A DNA stretch of 64,000 nt, from assembly GCF_008728835.1 (NCBI RefSeq), contig NZ_CP042582.1, positions 1,178,001 through 1,242,000 of the forward strand, written 5' to 3'. Below, one piece after another: positions 53,704-62,037 of the stretch. Both the position numbers and the translations under genes were made by a program. The notes beneath the pieces were generated by a model that was not told the DNA's origin, made no database searches, and saw nothing but the letters and a program-made list of their open reading frames with translations. The stretch comes from Hypericibacter adhaerens. Lineage in GTDB: Bacteria; Pseudomonadota; Alphaproteobacteria; Dongiales; Dongiaceae. Within the stretch, counting starts at the first letter, position 1. Each line of letters begins with the position of its first letter.

Positions 53704-54006
53704 ATGCCGGCCTTGTTGATGTCGGAAGCGCAGGTCGCGACGGAGAACGGCGCGCGCTATTTGCAGCAGCTTTGCAAGCATTGGGCTCATAAGTTCGTCG
53801 TGCAATACACGGCGAAGAGCGGTCGCATCGATTTCGGCGAAGGCCGCGCGGTGGCCTTCGCGGTCGGCACGGACCATCTGAGCCTGCTCGCCAAGGCGCC
53901 CGACGCCGACACGCTTGCCAAGCTCGAGAGCGTCGTCGCCGACCATCTCAAGCGCTTCGGCTTCCGCGAGCAGCTCGAGGTGAGCTGGGCGCCGGTGCTG
54001 CTGTAG
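53704..54006 (+). CDS. DUF2218 domain protein
   Basis: About 100 residues, nearly all one domain: SEAQVATENGARYLQQLCKHWAHKFVVQYTAKSGRIDFGEGRAVAFAVGTDHLSLLAKAPDADTLAKLESVVADHLKRFGFREQLEVSWAP. This matches my memory of DUF2218, a small family of unknown function often found near siderophore or metal genes. ATGs at 53665, 53701, 53704 and 53719 are in frame; 53704 follows GAGGA at a normal distance. It is not clearly linked to its neighbours. Confidence 0.75.
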   Translation: MPALLMSEAQVATENGARYLQQLCKHWAHKFVVQYTAKSGRIDFGEGRAVAFAVGTDHLSLLAKAPDADTLAKLESVVADHLKRFGFREQLEVSWAPVLL

Positions 54007-54038
54007 GGCCGGTCGGACTCTTCCTATCGTAACTCCCC

Positions 54039-54366
54039 CGTCATGCCGGCCTTTGAGCGCGTGAAGAAATCGAGAGCGCCACGCAAGGGCATAGCAAACA
54101 CTCAAGCCCCCTCCCCTTGCGGGAGGGCGTTGGGGGGAGGGGTGCCACGGACGCAGCCCGGGGCATCCCTGCGATCAATCACCGCTCTGGAGGCAGAAGG
54201 CCTGGACAGGGCGCCAAGCGAGCGAGCCCGAGCAGATCAGGCTCCGCTTATTTGCCAGGATCTCGCACGGCATCGCCCCTCCCCCTACCCCTTCCCGCAA
54301 GGGGCGGGGGCGAGAGAGTTCTTTGGCATCGCCGATTTCTTCACACGCTCCTTTGCCGGGATGACG
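54039..54366. repeat. Compound nested inverted repeat between DUF2218 and amn
   Basis: Outer arms 54039-54072 and 54333-54366 are inverted copies of about 34 bases (CGTCATGCCGGC...AAGAAATCG against its near reverse complement, with about five differences). Inner arms at about 54105-54138 (CCCTCCCCTTGCGGGAGGG type) and 54276-54312 (CCCTCCCCCTACCCCTTCCCGCAAGGGGCGGGG type) are also inverted to each other. The inner type matches the element at 4048-4138. The 130 bases in the middle contain no gene. It resembles a nested set of intergenic repeats and fills the stretch 54007-54408. Confidence 0.75.
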
Positions 54367-54408
54367 AAGGAGTCGAACGCGTCCTTCGCTTCCCTTTTTC
54401 CGATCATC

Positions 54409-55863
54409 TCACCGGAACGGCGGCTCGTCGAAGCTCCTGAGCTTGCGCGAATGGAGCGAGCCGAGCTGGCTGCGCAGCAGGTCGATCGCGGTGAGGCCGA
54501 TCCTGAGATGCTCGCCGACCGCGCGCTTGTAGAAGGCGGTGGCGGCGCCCGGCAGCTTGATCTCGCCATGGAGCGGCTTGTCGGAGACGCAAAGCAGCGT
54601 CCCGTAAGGCACGCGCAACCGATAGCCCTGGGTCGCGAGCGTGCCGCTCTCCATGTCGACCGCGATGGCGCGGCCGAGATTGATGCGCCGGCGCTCCTGC
54701 GCCCAGCGCAGCTCCCAGTTCCGGTCGGCATAGCTCACCACCGTGCCGGTGCGCAGGCGCCGCTTCAGCCCGTCGCCGCGCTCCCCCGTGACGAGGGCGG
54801 CCGCCTCCTGGAGTGCCAGCTGCACCTCGGCCAGCGCCGGCACCGGCATCTCAGTCGGCACCAGCTCGTCGAGGATGCGGTCGCGGCGCAGATAGCCGTG
54901 GGCCAGCACGTAATCGCCGATGGTCTGCGACTGGCGCAACCCCCCGCAATGGCCGATCATGAGCCAGCAATGCGGCCGCAGCACCGCCAGATGGTCGGTC
55001 GCGTTCTTCGTGTTGGAGGGGCCGACGCCGATATTGACGATGGTGACGCCGCCCTGGCCGTCGCCGCGCAAGAGGCTGTAGGCCGGCATCTGGAACCGCT
55101 CCCAGGGGGCGGCCGTCACGGTCGCCACCGCCATCTCGCTGTCGTCGCCGCGCCTCACCGCGCCGCCGCCCGGCAGCACCAGCTCGGTATAAGGGCCATT
55201 CGGCCGCGCCAGCTCCTCCAGCCCCCATTGCAGGAACTGGTCGACATAGCGCTGATAGTTGGTGCAGAGGATCCAGGGCTGGATCGTGTGCCAGGGCGTG
55301 CCGGTGTAATGCACCAGGCGGCGCAGCGAGAAATCGACGCGCACCGCGTCGAACAAAGAGAGCGGGCGCGGCTGGCCTTCCTTGATCTCCCAGAGCCCGT
55401 CGGCGATCTCGTCGCCCACGCTGGCCAGCGCCGGCGTCGGGAAATGGCGGGCGAGCTCGGCGACCGAGATGTCGCCATGGACGAACTCGTCGCCGGATTC
55501 GATCACGAAGGGGTAGGGGATCTCCTGCTCGCTGATGCGGACCTCGATCCGCGCGCCGAACTCCTCGACCAGCGGCCGGAGCTGCTCCAGCAGATAGGAG
55601 CGGAAGAAGGCCGGCTGGGTGATCGTGGTCGCATAGACCCCGGGCGCCTGGAACTTGGCCCAGGCGCGCCGGGTGAACTGCACGGCGCCCTCCGGCTGCC
55701 AGGCGACCCGCAGCTCCGGATAGCGCAGGGCGGTGCGCTCGGCGCGGGTCGGCACCGTGCCGTCCGCCACATAGCGCGCGACCGCCTCGCGCAGCGCCAC
55801 TGTGGCGGTGCGGTGTAATTCCTCGAGGCGGTCGACTGCTTGCTCGGGCGTCAGATGGCTCAT
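54409..55863 (-). CDS. amn: AMP nucleosidase
   Basis: 484 residues, the length of E. coli Amn. The N-terminal regulatory region (LRYPELRVAWQPEGAVQFTRRAWAKFQAPGVYATTITQPAFFRSYLLEQL) is typical. The nucleoside-phosphorylase-like core has VTIVNIGVGPSNTKNATDHLAVLRPHCWLMIGHCGGLRQSQTIGDYVLAHGYLR, INLGRAIAVDMESGTLATQGYR and LLCVSDKPLHGEIK. The enzyme splits AMP into adenine and ribose 5-phosphate in the cytoplasm. It lies 77 bases downstream of the ynbB-like gene on the same strand, and may be read through from that cluster or have its own promoter. Confidence 0.95.
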   Translation of the reverse strand: MSHLTPEQAVDRLEELHRTATVALREAVARYVADGTVPTRAERTALRYPELRVAWQPEGAVQFTRRAWAKFQAPGVYATTITQPAFFRSYLLEQLRPLVEEFGARIEVRISEQEIPYPFVIESGDEFVHGDISVAELARHFPTPALASVGDEIADGLWEIKEGQPRPLSLFDAVRVDFSLRRLVHYTGTPWHTIQPWILCTNYQRYVDQFLQWGLEELARPNGPYTELVLPGGGAVRRGDDSEMAVATVTAAPWERFQMPAYSLLRGDGQGGVTIVNIGVGPSNTKNATDHLAVLRPHCWLMIGHCGGLRQSQTIGDYVLAHGYLRRDRILDELVPTEMPVPALAEVQLALQEAAALVTGERGDGLKRRLRTGTVVSYADRNWELRWAQERRRINLGRAIAVDMESGTLATQGYRLRVPYGTLLCVSDKPLHGEIKLPGAATAFYKRAVGEHLRIGLTAIDLLRSQLGSLHSRKLRSFDEPPFR

Positions 55864-55940
55864 CGGCTTTCACCGGCTTTCGTGCGCCGAAAACCCTTGT
55901 GAAGGTGGGGTTTCGGCAGCCACGATCCTTTCGCCGGAGT

Positions 55941-56882
55941 CTACACCGCCCACCAGAACCGGGTCAGGTGGAAGAAGATGGGGGCCGCGAAGATCACCGA
56001 ATCGAGCCGGTCGAGCATGCCGCCATGGCCCTCGATCATCTGGCCCCAATCCTTGACGCCGCGGTCGCGCTTGATGGCCGACATGACGAGGCCGCCGCAG
56101 AAGCCCATCAGGTTGACGACGAGGGCCATCAGCCCCGCCTGCCACCAGGCGAAGGGCGTGATCCACCAGAGGGCGGCCCCCAGCGCCGTGGCGCTGGCGA
56201 CGCCGCCGACGAAGCCCTCGATGGTCTTGGAGGGCGACAGGCTCGGCGCGATCTTGTGCCGGCCGGCGAGCTTGCCCCAGACATATTGCAGCACGTCGCT
56301 CGCCTGGACGACGATGATGAGGAACACGATCAGCATCGCGTTGCGGCCCTCGAAGCCCGGGATCTGGAGCGTCAAGAGGGCCGGCGCATGCGAGACGCAG
56401 AAGACCGAGACCATGAGGCCCCATTGCACCTCGGCGATGCGCGAGATGAACTCGGTGGTGTCGCCGCGCAGGGCCGCGATGATCGGCATGCCGAGGAACA
56501 CATAGACCGGGATGAAGATCGAGTAGAGCCCGTACCAGTTCCCGCCGATCAGCAGATATTGCAGCGGCAGCACGATAAAGAAGGCGGTGGCGAGCGCGAT
56601 ATGGTCGCCGCGGCGCGTCGGGGTGAGGGTGATGAACTCGCGCAAGGCGGCGAAGGAGCAGAAGGCGAAGAGCACCAGCACGCCCACCTTGCCGAGCGCG
56701 AAGGCGATGGCGATCAAGATCACCATCACCCACCAGGCCTTGATCCGGCTGTTGAGGTTGGCGATCGTGGCGCTGGGCCGGCCCCGCTGCCGGCGGGCCA
56801 GCGCATAGCCGATGAGCGAGGCCGTGGCCAGCACGGCGAGGATGCCGCCGATGAGCCAGAGCCAGGTCGCGCTGACCATCAT
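55941..56882 (-). CDS. ynbB: CdsA/YnbB-like phosphatidate cytidylyltransferase
   Basis: 313 residues with about eight membrane segments. The CDP-diglyceride synthetase signature is complete near the C-terminus: SPSKTIEGFVGG, then GLVMSAIKRDRGVKDWGQMIEGHGGMLDRLDSVIFAAP. The enzyme makes CDP-diacylglycerol from phosphatidate and CTP. Its neighbours (YnbA-like and YnbC-like proteins) match the E. coli ynbABC set, so it is probably the specialised paralogue YnbB rather than the housekeeping CdsA. It overlaps the acyltransferase gene by ATGA. Confidence 0.85.
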   Translation of the reverse strand: MMVSATWLWLIGGILAVLATASLIGYALARRQRGRPSATIANLNSRIKAWWVMVILIAIAFALGKVGVLVLFAFCSFAALREFITLTPTRRGDHIALATAFFIVLPLQYLLIGGNWYGLYSIFIPVYVFLGMPIIAALRGDTTEFISRIAEVQWGLMVSVFCVSHAPALLTLQIPGFEGRNAMLIVFLIIVVQASDVLQYVWGKLAGRHKIAPSLSPSKTIEGFVGGVASATALGAALWWITPFAWWQAGLMALVVNLMGFCGGLVMSAIKRDRGVKDWGQMIEGHGGMLDRLDSVIFAAPIFFHLTRFWWAV

Positions 56883-57535
56883 GGCACCGCTTCCTTCGCG
56901 GGTTGCGTTTCCTCCTCATGCTCCGGCGCCAGCGCCAGCAGCGCCGCACGGGCGCGCTCGCAGAACCGGGCCTTGTGCTCGCCTTCCTCGAGATGGAGCG
57001 GCGCGCCGAAGGTGACGGTGCAGAGGAGAGGGACCGGCACGAACTCGCCCTTGGGCATGACCCGGTTGAGGTTGTCGATCCAGACCGGCACCAGCTCCAC
57101 ATCGGGGCGGCGCTGGGCGAGGTAATAGATGCCGCGCTTGAAGGGCAGCAGCCGCTGGCCTCCGGTGTTGCGCGTGCCCTCGGGGAAGAGGATCAGCGAG
57201 GCGCCCTCGTCGAGCGCCCGGGTCATGGGCTCGACCGGGTCGACCGTGCGGGTGATGGCGTTGCGGTCGATCAGCACGGCATTGAAGGCATTCACCGCGA
57301 TATAGCGCCGCGCCGCACTCGTGAGCCAGTAGTCGGCCGCCGCCACGGGCCGCGTGCCCTGGCGCAGCGCAGGCGGGAGCGCGGTGCGGATCAGGATGAA
57401 GTCGCCATGGCTCGCATGGTTGGCGAAATAGATGCGGGGCCGCGGCTCGGGCGCGCAGCCCTGCCACCGGCCCCTGACGCCCGTGATCAGATGGGCCGCG
57501 GCGGTGGCCGCCACCGCGACGATATTGTCGATCAA
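56879..57535 (-). CDS. PlsC-like 1-acylglycerol-3-phosphate acyltransferase
   Basis: 218 residues from a TTG 7 bases after GGGGAGA. It has the acyltransferase motifs NHASHGD (NHx4D, catalytic), LILFPEGTRNTGGQRLLPFKRGIYYLA (FPEGTR and the Lys region) and VPVWIDNLNRVMPKG. It should transfer a fatty acyl group to lysophosphatidate at the inner membrane, supplying phosphatidate to the CdsA-like enzyme whose gene overlaps it. This gene is not part of E. coli ynbABCD as I remember it, so it is an extension of the cluster. Confidence 0.9.
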   Translation of the reverse strand: MIDNIVAVAATAAAHLITGVRGRWQGCAPEPRPRIYFANHASHGDFILIRTALPPALRQGTRPVAAADYWLTSAARRYIAVNAFNAVLIDRNAITRTVDPVEPMTRALDEGASLILFPEGTRNTGGQRLLPFKRGIYYLAQRRPDVELVPVWIDNLNRVMPKGEFVPVPLLCTVTFGAPLHLEEGEHKARFCERARAALLALAPEHEEETQPAKEAVP

Positions 57536-57560
57536 GGCCCGGTCTCCCCCTGCGGACGGA

Positions 57561-58034
57561 TCATTCTAGTGCCAGAAAGCCCGCCGCGGCGATCATCGCC
57601 GCCAGCTGCAGCACGAGGCACCAGACCTGCCGGCGCAGCAGCTTCCGGGCGCCGTCGATGCGATCCTCGAGCGGGCGCGGGGTCGCCGCCGCCGGCCGCA
57701 GTCCGAGCCTGAGCAAGCTGGCATCGAGCGCCGGGAGGTTGGGGAGCGCCGTTCCCGCGGCGAGCGCGCGGAAGAGGGCCGCATCGAATCCGACCCGGAA
57801 GGCGAAATAGAGCTCGATCAGGCCCAGGAGCACCGACAGGGCGAGCAGCAGCACCGCCGTGGTCATGCCATCGTGGCCGGTGAGAGGCCCGAGGAACAGC
57901 AGCAGAAGCACGGCGCCCACCGTCAGAAGCTGCGACAGCCGGTCGGGGATCCGGCCCTGATCGAGAAGGGCCGCGGTCGTGGCGGCGAGAGCGGCCTCGG
58001 TGGACGGGGGCGGACGGGTGGGCGAGCCTGTCAT
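57561..58034 (-). CDS. Small membrane protein of unknown function
   Basis: 157 residues from ATG 58034 with GGAGGATC in front. There are three likely membrane segments: LLTVGAVLLLLFLGPLTG and AVLLLALSVLLGLIELYFAF in the middle, and VWCLVLQLAAMIAAAGFLAL at the C-terminus. A basic loop (PRPLEDRIDGARKLLRRQ) precedes the last one. I do not recognise a family. Its position between the YnbC-like and PlsC-like genes suggests a lipid-related role in the same complex or pathway. Confidence 0.75.
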   Translation of the reverse strand: MTGSPTRPPPSTEAALAATTAALLDQGRIPDRLSQLLTVGAVLLLLFLGPLTGHDGMTTAVLLLALSVLLGLIELYFAFRVGFDAALFRALAAGTALPNLPALDASLLRLGLRPAAATPRPLEDRIDGARKLLRRQVWCLVLQLAAMIAAAGFLALE

Positions 58035-58062
58035 GGAATGATCCTCCGGCCGGCTCGGGGCT

Positions 58063-59811
58063 TCATCCGGCGATCCGCCGCGCGAGTGAGACGGTGAAGA
58101 TACCCTCCTCGTCGATGCGCTGCTCCAGCTTGGTGAAGCCGGCCTCGGCCACGAGCTGGTCCATCTCCGCCTGGGTCCGGCGGCGCATGATCCAGGCCTG
58201 ACCCTGGCGATGACTGGTGAGGGCGCGCGCGATCAATTCGAGCTGAGGATGCCAGGGCTGGCCGGTATAGACCAGATAGCCGCCCGCCTCGACCGCATCG
58301 GCCACGCCCGCAAGCGAGCGGCGGATTATCCCGTTGTCGGGAAAGAGCTCGTAAAGACCGGAGACGACGGCGAGCGTCGGGCGCGGGCTCACGGCGGCGA
58401 GGCTGGCACGGTCGAAGGCGTCGGCCTGCTCGAAGCGCGCGAGGGCGCCGAGCCCCTTCTCCTCGATCAGCCGGCGGCCGGCCGCGACATTGATCTCGCT
58501 ATAGTCGCGCAGCAGGATCGAAGCCGGCTTGACCGGGCTGCCTTCGAGCGCCTCCAGCATGTAGCGGCCATGGCCGGCGGCGATATCCATCATGCGGATC
58601 GGCGATCCCGCCGCTTCCAACCGCGCCATGGCGATGCGGATCAACGCCTCGACATGGATCTTGCGCTGGCGGATGCCGCGCCAGCCGGGCGAGTCCAGGT
58701 AGGATCTGTCGATGGCGCGCCCGAGGGCGCCGAGGCCGCTCGGCTTGTCGCGATAGACATAATCGAGGGTCGAGCCGGAATCGAAGCCGGTCTCGTGCCC
58801 GAGCGCGATGCCCTCGGAGAGCATCCCGCCCAGCTTCAGGTTCCGGCGCACCGCCGCCCAATAGAGGCCGCGCGGCGACAGGGCGGGGAGCGGCGAAGCC
58901 AGCGCGTCCGCTTCGTCGCGGGTATAGCCCAGCTTGTCGGCCTCGAGCAGCGAGGGGCGGTTCAAAGGCTCGGCGAAGCGGGCGAGAAGGAAGGGACGGA
59001 CCTTGTTCAGCGCGATCTGCCGGTCCTTCTCCCCCAGCGTGTCGTGATAGAAGCCTTCCAGGATATGGCGCTCCTTGATCGGCGTGCCGAGCCGCTCGTA
59101 GAAGCGATGCTGCGGCCCGCGATGCACCACCCAGTCGGCGCCCGAGATCAGGAGCTGCGTCGGGATCGTAATGGCATGCGCGTCGGCGACGATGCGTTCG
59201 GCCGTGCGATAAAGCTGCAGCAGGATATCCACCGAGATGGCGCGCGTGATCAACGGATCGGCGTCGAAGGAGGCGATGCGCGCCGGATCGTGGGTCAGGA
59301 ACTTCGCCTTGACGTAGGACTGCACATAGAAATGGCCGCGGAACCGGCGCATGAGCGCCAGGCCGGGCCTGGCGAAGGGAACATAGAGCTTCACCTTGAA
59401 GGCAGGCGAGGCCAGCACCAGAGCGCGGATGCGGGGGGCGTAGTCGTGGGCCCAGGTCGCGGCCAGCACGGCCCCGACGCTCTGCGCGATCACCGCCATG
59501 TCCTCGATGGCGATGCCGTGGGTCCGGGTGATGTGATCGGCGAAGGTCTGGATGTCGCGCACCGAGCTGCCGAGGCTGGGGCTGAAACCCCGCTCGCCGG
59601 GCGAGCGGCCATGGCCGCGGGCGTCCCAGGCGAAGACGGCGAAGTCCGGCAGATCGAGCTCGTCCGCGAGGTGGGCGACGCGGCCCGAATGCTCATGGCC
59701 GCGATGGAACAGCAGAATGGCGCCGCGCGGGCTGCCGGCGGCGGGCCAGTGGCGATAGAACAGCTCGACCCCGTCATGGGTCTGGAAGGTCAGCTCTTCG
59801 ACGGGGCGCAT
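58063..59811 (-). CDS. ynbC: YnbC-like bifunctional alpha/beta hydrolase / methyltransferase
   Basis: 582 residues in two domains. Residues 1-285 are a serine-type alpha/beta hydrolase (monoglyceride-lipase-like): RGAILLFHRGHEHSGR, DFAVFAWDARGHGRSPGERG, the nucleophile elbow VIAQSVGAVLAA, LISGADWVVHRGPQHRFYE (Asp) and FYHDTLGEKDR (His). Residues about 300-582 are a SAM-methyltransferase-like domain (MMDIAAGHGRYMLEALEG for motif I, LLRDYSEINVAAGRRLIEEKGL). The fusion matches E. coli YnbC. It probably acts on a phospholipid-derived molecule. It is preceded by the YnbA-like gene with a 56-base gap. Confidence 0.88.
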   Translation of the reverse strand: MRPVEELTFQTHDGVELFYRHWPAAGSPRGAILLFHRGHEHSGRVAHLADELDLPDFAVFAWDARGHGRSPGERGFSPSLGSSVRDIQTFADHITRTHGIAIEDMAVIAQSVGAVLAATWAHDYAPRIRALVLASPAFKVKLYVPFARPGLALMRRFRGHFYVQSYVKAKFLTHDPARIASFDADPLITRAISVDILLQLYRTAERIVADAHAITIPTQLLISGADWVVHRGPQHRFYERLGTPIKERHILEGFYHDTLGEKDRQIALNKVRPFLLARFAEPLNRPSLLEADKLGYTRDEADALASPLPALSPRGLYWAAVRRNLKLGGMLSEGIALGHETGFDSGSTLDYVYRDKPSGLGALGRAIDRSYLDSPGWRGIRQRKIHVEALIRIAMARLEAAGSPIRMMDIAAGHGRYMLEALEGSPVKPASILLRDYSEINVAAGRRLIEEKGLGALARFEQADAFDRASLAAVSPRPTLAVVSGLYELFPDNGIIRRSLAGVADAVEAGGYLVYTGQPWHPQLELIARALTSHRQGQAWIMRRRTQAEMDQLVAEAGFTKLEQRIDEEGIFTVSLARRIAG

Positions 59812-59867
59812 GGCGGCTCCAGGGTTGACGATGCGAAGGGTGGGGGAGGGATGACGCGTTCGCGGGG

Positions 59868-60491
59868 TCAGCGCGCCGTCTTGCCGCGCGCCTCGGCGAG
59901 GCCGGCACGGATGCGGTTGACGATGGTGAAGGCCAGCGCCAGCGCCATCAGGGGCATGAGCCAATGCAGCCAGTCGGGCCTCGGGCCCCCGATGCCGATC
60001 CAGAGCCCCAGCGCGCCGAAGGCGAGCGCACGGTCGCTCTTACCGAACGGCCCGTCATAGCGCCGCGAGGCCCCGAGCGTCAGGCCCTGCAATCCCGCCA
60101 TCTCGGTGAGCGCCGCCAGGAGGATCACGAGCCCGACCTCGAGCGGCCCGAACGGGGCCACCAGCGCGAAAGGCGCATAGAGCAGGGCGTCGGAGACGAC
60201 GTCGGTGATCTCGTTGAGATAGGCGCCGAGCTGGCTCTTCTGGCCGAACTCGCGCGCCAGCATCCCGTCCACCGCGTTGAGCGCCATGCGCAGGAAGAGC
60301 CAGATCGGGATCAGCAGGAAGAGGATGGGACAGGCGGCGCCCCAACCGATCAGCAGCAGCCCGACCAGGATCGAGCCCAGGCAGGCGCCGAGCGTCACCT
60401 GGTTGGCGGTGATGCCGGCGGCGGCCATCCGCCCGACCATCGGTCGCAGCAGCGCCTGGAAGCGCGGCTTCAGGTCATAGAGCGTCGCCAA
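59868..60491 (-). CDS. ynbA: YnbA-like CDP-alcohol phosphatidyltransferase
   Basis: 207 residues from a TTG behind GGGGG (MATLYDLKPRFQALLRPMVGRM). About six membrane helices. The CDP-alcohol phosphotransferase motif reads DGMLAREFGQKSQLGAYLNEITD, with Asn in place of the third Asp of the usual DG..AR...G...D...D. E. coli YnbA, as I recall, has the same Asn (LNETGD), so this is a family feature. The enzyme would join an alcohol or sugar phosphate to CDP-diacylglycerol made by the CdsA-like partner. It is the first gene of the cluster. Confidence 0.88.
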   Translation of the reverse strand: MATLYDLKPRFQALLRPMVGRMAAAGITANQVTLGACLGSILVGLLLIGWGAACPILFLLIPIWLFLRMALNAVDGMLAREFGQKSQLGAYLNEITDVVSDALLYAPFALVAPFGPLEVGLVILLAALTEMAGLQGLTLGASRRYDGPFGKSDRALAFGALGLWIGIGGPRPDWLHWLMPLMALALAFTIVNRIRAGLAEARGKTAR

Positions 60492-60807
60492 TCGATCCCC
60501 CTGGGCGCGGAAGCGGTGGCTTCCGCAGTGCCCGTCAAAGCGGCCGTCGCGCCAATCCTCGACGGGCCGGGGCGGAACCGCAACAACCTCATTGAAGAGA
60601 ATCCTGTCCGGGCGCTGCGGCTGAATTGAGGCGTTCGGCCCCAGCGAAAGGCGGATCCATGGCGGAATTGCGTCCATCCCGACGCGCCCGCTGGGTTTTC
60701 TCTCCCGCCCGGCAGCTTGTGGGATTTTGGTCTTGCCTGGAACCGGGCGCCTGGGAAACATCGCGCCCATCGCCGCGCCGATTCGGCGCCACCCGAGGGA
60801 GGACAAG
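60492..60807. promoter_or_regulatory. Divergent promoter region of the ynb-like cluster and a small conserved gene
   Basis: 316 bases without a recognisable gene. GCGGAAGC-GGTG-GCTTCCGC (60507-60526) is a perfect 8-bp stem in the leader of the ynbA-like message, ending 16 bases before its TTG start, where it could affect translation. GGGAGGA precedes the rightward ATG at 60808. No convincing -35/-10 pair is seen. Confidence 0.4.
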
Positions 60808-61200
60808 ATGGGTCTGAACGAGAAGCGAAAGGTCAAGGAGCTCCAGGACGTCACCCTGCCGGGGCGCAGCAAGGAGATCGAGGAGATCTGCGGCAAGGCC
60901 ATCGCCTACGAGGTCGACTGGCCCAGCGTCGCCGACAATGCGGAAGCGCTGAACTTCATTGACAATGTCTCCTGCCACCGCCTGAACATGGCGCTGCGCG
61001 TGATCTGCCAGGACGATATGGGCAAGGAAGCCGTCCGCGAGGGGCTGAAGCTCGTCAAGCTCAAGAATGTCGCCGACAAATCGGCCAAGAAGCTCAGCTT
61101 CGAGAACGGCGTGCTGGAGATGCAATGCGCCTGGGCGCAGGGCCTCGACGGCGCCTTCAGCGACAACGAGATCAGGGCGCTGCTGACCGACAAGCTGTGA
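60808..61200 (+). CDS. Hypothetical protein, possibly a small conserved soluble protein
   Basis: 130 residues from ATG 60808, with a strong GGGAGGA at a good distance. The sequence (MGLNEKRKVKELQDVTLPGRSKEIEEICGKAI..., later KEAVREGLKLVKLKNVADKSAKKLSFENGVLEMQC) is charged, has two Cys in VSC and VIC, has no signal peptide or membrane segment, and has normal codon use for this window. I do not recognise a family. It is a single-gene unit ending at a strong hairpin. Confidence 0.75.
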   Translation: MGLNEKRKVKELQDVTLPGRSKEIEEICGKAIAYEVDWPSVADNAEALNFIDNVSCHRLNMALRVICQDDMGKEAVREGLKLVKLKNVADKSAKKLSFENGVLEMQCAWAQGLDGAFSDNEIRALLTDKL

Positions 61201-61215
61201 GCGGAGCAATCTCCT

Positions 61216-61242
61216 CCTCTCCCCCGCGAAGCGGGGGAGAGG
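61216..61242. terminator. 12-bp GAA-loop hairpin between converging genes
   Basis: CCTCTCCCCCGC-GAA-GCGGGGGAGAGG is a perfect 12-bp stem, 15 bases after one stop codon and 43 before the end of the converging gene. It has no T-run in the plus direction. On the minus strand TTTTCCTTCC precedes it. It probably works as a bidirectional terminator or barrier. Confidence 0.6.
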
Positions 61243-61285
61243 AAGGAAAAGCGCCCGTCGCCACGCGCTCAGCCAGCATCTTCTC

Positions 61286-61855
61286 CTACTCACATTCCGT
61301 CTTCGCGCTGCGATAGGTCTTCACCGGCAGCAGTTCCTTCCCGTCCCAGCGGTAATAGGCGATGCCGTCCTTGCTCTCGTCCTCGTGGAGCGCCCCCAGC
61401 AGGATGAGCAGGTCGCTGTCGGGGCGGAAACGCAGCGCGTCATAGGCGGGCGCGGGCTCGTTCGCGGCCGTGCCGGCATTCATCACGCGGACGGCGCGGA
61501 TCTCGGGCGGGAAATAGACATGCCCGTTCTTGGCGTCGAGGATGCCGAAATCGAGGCAGGCGGAGCCGCAGCCCCAGCCGACGATGGTGTAATGGCCGGC
61601 GAAGTTCGGACCATCCTTGGCGCCGTCGCGCAGCTGGGTCCGGAAGGTCTTGGCCTCGGGATGGCTCGCCAGATCGGGCGCCGCCGGCTTGGCGATCGGC
61701 AGGATCTCGGCCGGGTAGGCGGCGAAGGCCGGCGGATCGAACGCGGCGACATCGTCGAGCGTGAAGGGAAGGCAGCCCTCGATCGACTGGGCCAGGCTCG
61801 GGCCGGCCAGAAACGCGGCCGCTGCGAGCGCGCAAAGGCCTGGGAAGATCTTCAT
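61286..61855 (-). CDS. Secreted hypothetical protein
   Basis: 189 residues from ATG 61855, giving the signal peptide MKIFPGLCALAAAAFLAGPSLAQ. A longer in-frame start at 61903 would hide it. The mature part is about 165 residues with several Cys (EGCLPF, GWGCGSACLDFGILD, KTECE), suggesting disulfides in the periplasm, and the phrase GPNFAGHYTIVGWGCGSAC. I have seen this phrase only in uncharacterised proteins. No catalytic motif is visible. Confidence 0.8.
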   Translation of the reverse strand: MKIFPGLCALAAAAFLAGPSLAQSIEGCLPFTLDDVAAFDPPAFAAYPAEILPIAKPAAPDLASHPEAKTFRTQLRDGAKDGPNFAGHYTIVGWGCGSACLDFGILDAKNGHVYFPPEIRAVRVMNAGTAANEPAPAYDALRFRPDSDLLILLGALHEDESKDGIAYYRWDGKELLPVKTYRSAKTECE

Positions 61856-62037
61856 GACGGGAAGGGAATCCGATGTTGATGCGATCGCGTCGCAACCGCT
61901 CATGACGGCGGCGCGGTCCGGCGGATGCCGGCGGCCGGATACTCGACGGAAAGCGTTGAAATCGCAAGGCGGGTCCGCGCACCATCCGTCAGCGAATCGA
62001 GCGATCGATTCTTGATCCTTCCGGCCCGAGGCCCCTC

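Noticed and set aside
54105-54317. Repeated CCCTCCCC units as a possible CRISPR array
   Set aside because: The copies are inverted rather than direct, there are too few, and there are no regular spacers or cas genes.
54043-55818. 591-codon plus-strand open frame
   Set aside because: Runs antisense to amn and starts inside a repeat island.
59868-60491. Asn replacing the third Asp of the CDP-alcohol motif in the YnbA-like protein
   Set aside because: First seen as a dead active site, but E. coli YnbA as I remember it carries the same Asn, so it is a family feature.
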